From Brugia malayi (lineage: Eukaryota; Nematoda; Chromadorea; Rhabditida; Onchocercidae): a DNA stretch of 64,000 nt. The notes under the pieces are model-generated. The model was not told where the DNA came from. It saw nothing but the letters and a program-made list of their open reading frames with translations, and searched no databases. A program made the translations under genes and the position numbers. The stretch spans positions 4,087,001 through 4,151,000 of the forward strand of contig NW_025062476.1 in NCBI RefSeq assembly GCF_000002995.4, in the 5' to 3' direction. Shown one piece after another: positions 53,403 to 64,000 of this stretch (within the stretch, counting starts at the first letter, position 1; every line of letters starts with the position of its first letter).

Positions 53403-53497
53403 AGCGGTAGATCTTGAGACGGACGTACGTGAAATCATGTCGTATAATATTGAATTCCATGAGATCACGTTACATCCGTCTCAATATCTTAGCTGCT
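53403..53497 (+). ncRNA. MicroRNA-like hairpin 1, 3' arm with bantam/miR-58-type seed
   Basis: The segment folds into a long imperfect hairpin. The 5' arm around 53415-53438 (GAGACGGACGTACGTGA...) pairs with the 3' arm around 53459-53483 (...CACGTTACATCCGTCTC) with few mismatches. The loop is about 20 bases, and there is partial pairing in the basal stem out to AGC/GCT at the ends. The likely mature product is 53460-53481, starting TGAGATCACG. Positions 2-8, GAGATCA, are the seed of the bantam/miR-58/80-82 family, and U at position 1 is typical. A second related hairpin on the same strand 5 kb downstream supports function. The mature sequence beyond the seed is not one I recognise. Confidence 0.75.
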
Positions 53498-55390
53498 ATT
53501 ACCACACAATATTATAATTTCTTACATTAATTTAATTTATTAATTCATAACAAATTTTATTTCTTAATAATTTTTTTCCTTCTTTTTTTTTTTGTTATTT
53601 CTTCCAAAAATTTAACATAAAGAAATGAGAAAGTTCAATGAAAGAAGAAAAATTTTTGAAGAATTCAATCTTTTCATTTCTTTCAATTTAGTCTGTATCA
53701 CACAAACATAATTATCATTAAGAAATGGTAAAAAAAAAAGTACTTGTTGGAAATAAATGTTAAAATCTTTATAAAATTACATTTGATAACATATTATCAT
53801 GTATTATTTTCGATTGATATATTATTATTAGCTTAAATATTTATTCATTTATTGAAGTTTTTAAAGATGTTAAATATATCAAAATTCTCTTATTTGATCT
53901 AACATGATAATATTCTAAAAAAAAAGAAAAGAAAAAGAAAGAAAAAAAGATTTGATCATTATTATTGATCGTTGTTATCACCATCGTTATTATTACCGTC
54001 ATTATAGTAGTTATGATCATTGCCATTATTATTACTATTATTATCCATTATTATTAATTATTACTGTTTTATTCATCATTATTATCATTTTTTTATTGTT
54101 ACATCATTGTTCTAGTTATGATTATTGCCACTATTTATTATTTGTTATCATTATTATTACTAATTATTACTGTTTTAGACATTATTATTATTATCATTAT
54201 TTTATTATTGCTGTCATTGTTCTAGTTATGATCACTGCCATTGTTTTGATCATCATTATTATCATTATTTTATTATTACTATCAATTGTAATAGTCATTC
54301 GTCATTATCATCACATCCCTTTCATCATACACACTGTATTTTAATAGTATTATACGCACATATATCATCATCAGAAATATGGAATGATATTGTGAAATGT
54401 GGTGTGATAGATAAATTTAGGTCAACAATGACAAACATCCGTCTGATTTCTGATTCAAGGTGACAGTCATCCATTTTATATATTCTCGTCCTAACCCTTC
54501 TGGAATTTCCAGTGGTAGACAAATGAATCATTCAATGATCGAGACCACGAACTACTCATGAATTTATCATCGGAAATGATTTGAAATGAGAAAGGGAAAT
54601 AGAGAGAGAAGGATTGAGAGGGAGAGAGAGAAAAGAGGAAATCAGACTAAAGATTTGATGATTATAAAACTACTGTAAAATTTTTTATTCCTTTGTTATA
54701 TTTCTCATTTATCATTCATATCATTAGTTTCACTAATGATAATAAAATGTTCTATTTATATGAATTTAATTACAAACATTATATTATCATTTGATCGAAA
54801 TTTTATTACAATAAATAATTTAATTGATTTTATTGGTGCTTATTTGATTTGATAAATTTGATCAGTCTTATCACATGTAAATTAATTACTGTTATACTCT
54901 GAATTATGCTAATTTAATTTTGTTATCAGTTTTACTTTTTCAAAATTTGATCTTTCATTAATGATTAATGTTGGTAAATTCCGGTTTCATATTTTTTATA
55001 ACAATGTTTATGCATAATATGTTTTAGCATTAGCAATATTTTTAATTTCATCTCTCTTCAAGCGACAACTTATAGTTTATATTTTTAAAGAAATTTATTT
55101 TTTTTTAGAAATGAGAAAAAAAGAAAAAAGATTAATACTAATAAATATACAAAGTAGCTATAATCATGTCAAATTTTCATTGTTTACTTCTTTAATTGAC
55201 TTTTATTTCATTTAAATTCAAAAGAAAATTTCCTTTTTTTTTTTTCTTTTCTGACAAATATATTTAGCTAAATTTTAAAATTCTTTCTGATAACTTTCAA
55301 AAGCAACGAAAGAAAGATGTAATAATGCAAATCGTTTATTGTTTGTCGTAAAAATTTTGCACCATAGATTTCTTTGTAGTATGCAAATTC

Positions 55391-55422
<32 letters not shown>

Positions 55423-57316
55423 CTACATTTCCAGCAGATAAAAGAAGTGAAAAAAAAAAGAAAGAAAGGGAGGAAGAAAAAAAGAAAAAAGGAAATATGC
55501 AATAATTAATACATAAATGTAGAATATTATGAGAATTATAGATATTTTCCTTCTTTTTCATTGAAATATTTTATTTTATTTGCATATTAGATAGAAAGAA
55601 AAAAAGTATTTATTAAAATATAAGGAAGAGAATGATTTGAATGAAAAAAAAGAGGGAAATAGATGAAAGAATAGAAGGAAAATTAAGAATAGCTCTTCAA
55701 GAGGGTAAAGGTTAGATGGAAATAAAAGAAAAGAAAGAATAAGAAAAAAAAAATAATGAAAGATTTAAGAAAGAAAGAATGAAGCAAAGATTATTTGTAT
55801 ATTTTAAATAAAAATTATACGATAATGTAATTTTTTTTTTGTTTGCTCAAAAATATTTTATACTGGATAGAAATGAAGGAAAGTATTTATTAAAATATAG
55901 CTAACATTTAATTTAATCATTATTATAATATGAGAAAATATTGCTGTAAATAGATGGAAAAATGAAAAATTAATATGAAATTAAGTTAATAAAAAGTAAA
56001 GAATATATGCTATCGAAATATTTTATAGTAAATTATAGTAAATATATATGTTAGAATGAATTTTAAAATTTTACATTTAAAAAAAAAAATTTAACTATAA
56101 ATGTTTATTTTTATTTATCAAAAAATGTTTTTTATCCATCTTATAGTGATTTTTTTTTTCAAAATATCGAACTAATTTCTCTTTCTTTTTTGTTTTTGTT
56201 TTGTTTTATTTTTGTACACATTTTACTTTGAATTTTTTTTTTTTGAATAATTTATATAATCAAATTATTTTTGTTATTATTTTTGAATTGAAATTATTTT
56301 CATCCAAAAAAAAAAACGAAAGAAACTTTCCCATATTTTCTGTTTATCTCTCTGTTTTGTTGTTATTCTCACAGACAATTCTTCCGATACTGAAAAAGGG
56401 TACATACAATCATAAATTGTTTTGGGATGTATGAATCATTTTAAAAAAATTTTGAAAATTTATTCAACAGTTATTATTAAATTAACTGATATTACATAAT
56501 TTTAATTATTATTATTTTCTTTTTTTTTTTCATATTTCTAATTATTATTTATTTATTCATATTTTGAAATAATATAATTCTAAGAAAAATTTTAAATATG
56601 CAATATAATTTGTTTTGCATTTTTGATTTTGTTGGAATATTTAGAAATTATCATATTTTTGACATAAAAAATTTGAAGGAAAGTTTTTTTATTTGTGTTA
56701 AATCTATGAATGTAATGATTGAAATAAGATTATATTGATTTAAGGTAAGAAATTTATTTATTATAGTTTAGCTATTAATACTGTTAGCAATTTTGCTTTT
56801 AATTATTTTTCATTAATTGACTTTGCACAATTTTTTTTTTTTTATTTTCTTTATTTTTTTAATTTATTGACGTGGAATAATTTATTTTCGTTTAGATTAT
56901 ATCAAATAACTTTTGGATGGTGAATTTTATATTTTGAAGCAATTCATTTCATCCCCTCTTTTTTTTCCTTCAATTTTTAACTTTTACAATATCTATTCTC
57001 AATTATAGGATAAGAAATAAGTTTTCTCTTTTTATTTGGTAAAAAAAAAAAACGAAATTTTATTAAATATAATAACATTTTGTACTGAAATATTGAGGAA
57101 ACTTTGTTTATTTATTGACTGAAAAAAAGTAAGAAAAACTGCTATGAGATTTTCTTGTCTTGAAAATGATCTCTCCTAGTTAGTCACCTATTTAATTAGA
57201 TTAATGAAATTGAGAAGAATGAGAATAGAAAGTTTAAAAGTGTATAAGCAAATAAGTAAGTAACTAAATAGGTAATTAAATTCATATTTGTTGTATATTT
57301 ATGAATGTTTGTGTAA

Positions 57317-57362
<46 letters not shown>

Positions 57363-58465
57363 AAATATTTGTCCTATTATCTAGATAAATTTACAATTTT
57401 CATCTTTCAAATATTTTCTTTTTCTAATTTCAGTTTGAAAAATTTGTTATTTACACTAAGCAAGCATTTGTCTTTTAAGCATTTTGTACCTTTTTCATAT
57501 TGTGATTACTTCAACATTTATTTTGAACATTTCACTTTTTTTTTTTTGTACATAAAATTTTTCTTTTTTGCTATTTCATTGTTTCTTTTATTCGTTTCAT
57601 TTTTCTTCTTTTTCTTTTCTTTTTCTTTTTTTTTTTTTGTGTATTTAAATCTTTTCTATCAGTTAGTGATTTTATTTTTTTCTTAATTTTTTCTTTTTTG
57701 TTGCACTATTTGTTCATTCATTGGTTGAATTTATCGTTTTTCAATGTGTTAGTGTACCTGTTAGTGCCTGGATTGTTGCTACTAATTTGCTAATTTAAAC
57801 ATTTAAAAGAAAAAAAAATTTTTTTTTTTTTACTTTTGTCATCATTGAAAAAAAAAAAAAAAAAATGAAACTGAAAAATTGGTTCACTTCAATTTATTCA
57901 TGTAAATCATTTTGAACTCATTGATCTATCTATTGGAAAATTATCAGATTAATTCATTTATGGAATAAAAAAGAAAAAAAAAAAACGAAAAATTTTAATA
58001 TATTTTGAGGATTTTAAACACTTTTTTATCCCTGATTTTATAAAATATAAATTTAATTTTATTAATTATTTGTTGCGCATTATAAATGGGAATTTTTTTT
58101 TTAATTATTAATATTAATTTTTTGCATTTGTAACAAAATTTTGATTTAAATAATTTGAAAAAATGAAAACGATGAAAGAATGTTTATATTAAATATAAAA
58201 AATGAAAAAATTTTTTCCTTTTCTTTTCAAATTCTTAAAAATTGTGTTTTATTTGAGCTTTTTCAATTGTTATAGTTTCGATTAAATTCACAAAACAAAG
58301 GAAAAAAATTGCTATCTTTTAATTTTTATCTATTTTCTACTATTTTAACAATTAATCAGATAAGTGATCAATCAATCAATCAATCAATTTCGATCAATCA
58401 TTTTTTCTTCCTTTTTTGTGTCATCTTTTTTCGTTGAAATTAAAAAAAAAAGCCGATATTTTAAA
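53498..58465. other. Noncoding stretch between the two miRNA-like hairpins
   Basis: AT-rich. ATT/ATC triplet repeats at 53955-54290 give long Ile/His/Tyr-rich frames. A more complex island at 54340-54580 contains the palindrome CTGGAATTTCCAG and no repeat, and its minus-strand frame is unrecognised. T-runs and A-runs are frequent (55396-55422, 57855-57865), and a (TA)n tract lies at 57317-57358. This may be part of a shared primary miRNA transcript. Confidence 0.5.
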
Positions 58466-58549
58466 ACGATTTTCAATACGGATGTGCTTGTATATCATGT
58501 GCTACATGAAATGAATCATGAGATCATGCCACATCCGTCTTGACGATTG
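58466..58549 (+). ncRNA. MicroRNA-like hairpin 2, paralogue of hairpin 1
   Basis: An imperfect hairpin. The 5' arm ACGGATGTGCTTGTATATCATG (58478-58499) pairs with the 3' arm ending ...CATGCCACATCCGTCT (to 58540). The likely mature product is 58519-58540, starting TGAGATCATG. It shares the seed GAGATCA and the terminal ACATCCGTCT with hairpin 1, differing at only a few central positions, while loops and flanks differ. Conservation of both ends of the 22-base 3' arm, with drift elsewhere, is what a duplicated microRNA would show. Confidence 0.75.
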
Positions 58550-59818
58550 CTAAATTTCTTTGAAATTTTCATTTTTCATTATTTTGTATTTAGAATTTTT
58601 ATATTCATTGTTTTCTAAAATATTTTGCTCACTAATGAAAAACAAATGTAAATAAGTAAACAAAAAAAAGCATAAATAAACAGATATGATTATAACAAAT
58701 ACAATTTATAAGAACTTTTTTTGCTAAATTTATGAATTTACTTACATATTACAATATATGAAAAATACAATATTATCAAAAATGTTAAACTGCTTACTAA
58801 TTTATAACAAACAATATAGAATTTATTATTATTTTCACAATTAATACAATTAGCTATGTAAAATTTCAAAATTAATAAGCCAAGCAATTAATTAAATTCG
58901 GATTAGTTTGATTATTTTAAAGTTAAAATTGATCAAACTTTTTCTGATAAATTTCAAATCCTAAAATAGTATTGTAATTGTTAAAAAGAGGAAAAAAAAA
59001 TTACAAAACATTATTTTTTATCATTATCATAATATGGCTTATCAAATTGCTTAACTTACTTATTTAACAAATAAAACTTTGGGAAATGAAATGTTTACTT
59101 ACATTAATACTAAATGATTTATTGATATTTACATTAATATTTCTATGCTATTATCATTATATATGACATTAAAATTTCAAAAATATATTTTCAAAAGAAA
59201 GTAATGATGAAATTTTGAATATTTGGGCAAACTTGAATTGTGGAGAAAAGAAAAGGAAAAAATTGAAGTTGCAATAATTTTGTTGTAAATTTTAATGAAT
59301 ACCAAATTTGTGTTACAGTAAAGTGATAATGTTTTATATCAAATAAGACATTAACTATTAAATTGATAAAACTTTTTTTTTTTTAATTACCACAAAAAAA
59401 ATTAATTACTTTAAAAAAAATATCCTAATTTTTGTAATTAATGATAAATCAGTGTGAATTTTACATATTACTTTGCATAAATAATTTTTACTATTTTTTA
59501 GTAATTGTTAATTTGTATACAATTTTTGCATAATATCATTTTGATGATAAGTGAGCACTTTTTTCAACAAAATTTACAATTTTCAATTTATAAAATATAC
59601 AAAAATTAAATCAAAATATTTTGCATGAAAATTATTTAATATTTAATGTACATTTTAAAAAATAAATTATTTTGTTACAGTGTTAAAATAATACTTCTTT
59701 TGTCTTACTTATCAAATGTTTTCTTTTTTTAAACTTAACTTTAAATCAATCAGTAATTGAATTTAACACTTTTGTATTGTCAGATGAATCAATGATAAAC
59801 AAACTTATTTATTTACTT

Positions 59819-59877
59819 TTGTTGCTGTTGTTGTTGTTGTTGTTGTTGTTATTGTTGTTGTTGTTATTGTTGTTGTC
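59819..59877. repeat. (TTG)n trinucleotide repeat
   Basis: An almost pure run of TTG units with two TTA variants. It is not in any long protein-like frame. Confidence 0.9.
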
Positions 59878-60852
59878 CTATCGATTATAAATTATTTTTA
59901 TCAGTTTAGCATTAGATGCAACAATAATAAACAAATCAGATTATTATTAAACTCTTTCGCTTGTTTTTTTTTTTTTTTTTTTTTTTCAACAATTTAATTT
60001 GAAATAAATATTCTATGGCTGATATATCGATTCTTTTCTTTTGAAAAAAAGATTAAATTTTTATTAGATGTATATATATATATATATATTTTCATATCTC
60101 AATCAATTAAATACATTTGAATTGAAATTTAACTTTTTAGTTCAAAAGTTAAATTGTTAAATTTGAAAATTTTCAAAGATAATAAACGGATGAAATTGCT
60201 AATTTCGATAGTTTTAGACATTTTAATTTAGTAATTACATCTAATTTTACTCGGAATGAAGTGACAACTGCTTCGATCATTGATTTATTCTGAACCGAAA
60301 AAAAAGGAAAGAAAATGAAATAAAAAGATAGATAAAGAGGGAGGGAAAGAGAGAGAGAGAGAGGGAGAGAAAGAGAAAGAAGAAAAGAAGAGAAAAGAAA
60401 AAGAAAATATATGATTGGATGAATTTTTTGCAAATGTTAGTTTGAATGATAAAAAAGTTTGTTACTTTAAATGATAAGAAAAACATGCGAATTTTTCTTA
60501 GAACTAAACTCATTTCATTGTTAGAATGAAAATTAATGTTTTTAAAAAGGAAAAGAAATGAAAGAAAGATGGAAAGAGAAAAAGATTAAAAGTAAATGAT
60601 GAAAGGAGCAATGAAATAAATTTAAGAAGCGAGAGAGAGAGGGAGACAGAGAGAGAGAGAGAGAGAGAGAAAGAAAGAGGAGAGTTTAATGTCTGAAAAT
60701 GATTACTCTTTCCTTTTTGCCGGTTTCTCGATTAATCAATTGGCAAAAAAAAATTTGTTTTAAAAAGAATTTTTTGCCCAATTTGTTTTCAAATATCAAA
60801 AAAAAAAAAAATTAATAATATTGATATTAATAAGGAATAATAATGATATTTG

Positions 60853-60891
<39 letters not shown>

Positions 60892-62093
60892 CATAACAAT
60901 AATGAATAATCGATAATAATTATTATTAGGTTTTTATTCATCATTTTCGCTTCAATTCAATATCAATATATTTGCATATTTGTGTCATTAAATAATTGAA
61001 CAAGAAAATTACAAAATTCCGCTTTTATTTTCGATTAATTAAATCAAAAATGTTAAAAATAGGTTGAATGAGATGAAATTATGATTTAATTTGAATTTAT
61101 TAAATTTTAATTCCATTCGTAACAAAAAAAAAAAAAAAAAAGTTAAAAACCTTACAGTGACAACGGAGCACATTTTCTGTTTAATCGGATTGACAAACTG
61201 CCTCGTCGTCAAACGATGTGTCATTTATTTCATTTCATTTTCTCATTATTTTCTACAAATTACATCATTGAATAAAAAACCAAAATGAAAGAAAGAAATG
61301 AAATAAAAAATAAAATAAACGAAAATTTTCGGAAAAATTAAACAAAAAAAAAAAAGAAAGCAAAAAGGAAGAAAAATTAAAGAAAAAAAAAGTGAAAATG
61401 AAAAAAAGAAAGGAAAAGAAAAAAATGATAAATGAAAAGTGAGAAAATGGAAAATACGATAATCTAAGAATTAATTTTAAGAAATATTTAAAAGTGAAAA
61501 ATTTTGTTACATATATTTTTAAAAATTTTAATTTGAATTACTATAGTTCTAATTACTATGTGTACATATAAATAAGCGTGATTTTCCGGTTTATTGAAAT
61601 ATCTGATAGGGTTAAGAATATTTCATAAAAAATTTAATTGAAAAACAGTCAATTAATCATTTTGTATGTGTGACTCAGTTAGTATAATTTTGAAATGCTT
61701 GAAAAAAAAAGAAAGAAAAATTAACGATGGAAAAAATTGGTGTGGAAAACAAAACAATGCATTTTTATTATTTGTAACTTTAATTATTCATTTCCATTCA
61801 TATAAATTACACTTTTTTATAAAAATTATTATCAATCATTTTAATAATAAATTTCTTGAAATTGTACAAAATTCATGTATTAATATTTCAGTTTTTTTTT
61901 AAAAAAAATTGAAACTTGCAAATAAAAATTTATTTGCAAAAAAAAAAAAAAATAAATAAATAAAAAGTTTTGTTAATGAATATTAATCAAAATTCACTTC
62001 GATGATAAAAATGAAAGAATTTTTACTGCAATAATAAAAATGTATAAATTGTATTTGGATGATAAAAATAAATAAATCATATTTTAAAAATGG

Positions 62094-62202
62094 AAATGAA
62101 TGATTCACACTTTACTGATAATACAATCGATTGATATACTTCGAGAGTTGAAATGAATGATTCATACTTTACTGATAATGCATTTGATTGATATATTTGA
62201 TA
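62094..62202. repeat. Imperfect ~57 bp tandem duplication
   Basis: Two adjacent copies share GAAATGAATGATTCAYACTTTACTGATAAT followed by a GATTGATATA-type block. Copy 1 starts near 62094 and copy 2 near 62151. They differ by a handful of substitutions. Confidence 0.8.
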
Positions 62203-63032
62203 AACTGCAAGCAGCTGTTTGGTAATATTTCAAATGTAATACTTATGAAATTTTTGCTAAAAAGAAAAAAAATTTAATTATTATTTGTTTAGTTTAGCCA
62301 AAATATTTGCAATGGTAAATTTACAATTAGAATAAAAGCGGTGAAATGAAATAAATTCATGAATGGATAAAAATGATTAGTAAAATAGTTAAAGCTAAAT
62401 AACTAATTATCCCTTTGTTTTAAATCTTACAAATACAGCTAATTAGCATTCAGTAATTAGAAGATTAGTCATCGTCTTGAAATAACGATTCATTATTAAA
62501 TTTTTAAAACAATCAATGCTTAATTAGCTAATGAAGCGCAGATTACATGCAATGAATATCATTAAAAAATGAATAGGCAATTTTTTCAAAAAAAAAATAA
62601 TAAATACAAATACACTTTCTTTTTACCGTTTAAATTTTTTAATTAATTAATTGCTGGTGTATGAAGCAATGAATGTATATGTAAATATATTAAAAAATAT
62701 TAAATTCAAAATATTTTTTTTTTTATCTATTCATAAATTTATTTCATTAAAAAATATTTATTAAATACATATAAGCTTGATTGTTCGCAAATTTCTATTA
62801 TTTAAAAAATTTTTCTAACTTGCTTGTTGAAATTTTTTAAGAATACATGAATACTAATAATAGCAATAATAATCATAGAGAATTAAGAAGCATGAATAAT
62901 AGTGATAATGATAATAATTATGATAAAGAAAAAAAAATTTTTTAGATTGATTAAAAATGATCAAATTACCGATAACAAAAACTTTTGCTATTATATTTTG
63001 CTTTTTAATTTTTGAAAAAAAAAAATCTTTCG

Positions 63033-63065
<33 letters not shown>

Positions 63066-64000
63066 AGAGAGCAATATTTTTGTTTTCTGAAATTTTTTAA
63101 AAAATTTCAAAAGTTTTGTTGTCATTTTTTTTTTTTTAAATCATATGGATTTAAATTTGCTGACTTTTTCTTCTTATTAATTTTATTCCCTCATTCATCC
63201 ATTACTTTTCATTTAAACTTTTAAAGTTTTAAAAATATTTGAATGAAATATTCATACTAACACATTATTATACATACTTTTTCAATAATTAAATTTAATG
63301 CTATCATAATTTTTATATAATTTTACAATGAATAACAGTAAATGTTAATAAACCTTTTCTACTGTTTTTCATTGGTCGAGTTTGAGAAAGTATTGATATA
63401 ATTTTCTATTATAAGTATTAATACAATTTAATTTGATAAATATTTGTGTAAATTTGTTTATTAAGTATTAATATGACTTTGTTTAATAAGTGTCAATTCG
63501 ATTTAATTTGATAAGTTTTAATATAATTTTGTTTGATCATATATTAACATTCCTTAAAAAATCTTCGCATTTTTTAAATTTATAACTTTTAAAAATTTGT
63601 AAGCCAATAATTTAATTCTTTCCAATCAAATATAAGTAATAAATTTTGCACAATGTTAATTATCATATCAGTGTTGTCGAGAATATTTGTCAGTATTGTC
63701 AATGAATCATTTAGTTATCAAAAGTTTTCACATTGCTTTTTCATAAATAATTGCTATTAAAATCTCATCTTTGGGAGTAAATTTTCAATTTTAATTCCTT
63801 TTTTGGTAGAATTTATAACACTTAATAGTAATTTTGCAATGCGTTATCAGTGATTTTTAATCAATTTTGATTTAACTTGATTTTAAATTTGTTTGCAATT
63901 TTTCATCCGATGAATAAAATTATATAATTTTTTTATTCTTTGATTTTTCTCATTAAATTTTACCTCTATGTCTCTGAAAATTACTTAAAAGTTGATTTTG

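Larger units (their letters stand above)
58550..64000. other. AT-rich noncoding tail of the window
   Basis: Homopolymers, AG-rich tracts (60340-60390, 60629-60675), an (AAT)n tract (60855-60890) and the tandem duplication at 62.1 kb. Arms at about 62439-62452 and 62513-62528 (AGCTAATTA-GCATT against its complement) form a loose inverted repeat. All frames are Phe/Lys/Asn-rich shadows. No gene is supported. Confidence 0.5.

Noticed and set aside
53952..54344. 130-codon plus-strand frame rich in Ile, Tyr and His
   Set aside because: Derived from ATT/ATC triplet repeats.

Overview
The window is AT-rich eukaryotic nuclear DNA, most likely from a nematode. The protein-coding genes are split into many short exons with compact GT-AG introns ending in TTTCAG-like acceptors. 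Acceptor-like sites with no visible upstream exon lie just before three start codons, as expected for spliced-leader addition. A degenerate tract of the nematode telomere repeat (TTAGGC, seen here as GCCTAA) lies inside the window. A spirurid (clade III) worm would fit the base composition and homopolymer load, but the species cannot be fixed from the sequence.

Layout. (1) 38-4957, minus strand: the 5' half of a Mediator subunit 13 (MED13/TRAP240) gene, running off the left edge. (2) 5.1-22 kb: a long stretch without convincing coding exons, holding microsatellites, short tandem duplications, small hairpins and a duplicated G-quadruplex-type tract. (3) 22.0-25.8 kb: two families of 320-380 bp repeats. 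One is arranged head-to-tail and then inverted, with the telomere-like tract embedded in it; the other is a three-copy tandem array. (4) 27,997-29,355, plus strand: a complete four-exon gene for a SOSS-B/NABP (hSSB) single-stranded DNA-binding protein. (5) 30,776-36,542, minus strand: a complete 14-exon gene for the RNA polymerase III factor BRF1, convergent with SOSS-B. Its C-terminal tail carries four R-x-K-P-N-like motifs that resemble the repeats of BDP1, another TFIIIB subunit. (6) 37-64 kb: extremely AT-rich noncoding DNA with a 0.5 kb (ATATG)n satellite, a 1.2 kb (CTAT)n satellite, and two related plus-strand microRNA-like hairpins at about 53.4 and 58.5 kb. Their 3' arms share a bantam/miR-58 seed (GAGATCA) and a common 3' end.

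The three protein genes are all nuclear housekeeping or regulatory factors: Mediator kinase module, Pol III initiation and ssDNA/DNA-damage response. There is no sign that they form one pathway or one operon. The most novel items are the BRF1 tail with BDP1-type motifs and the microRNA pair.
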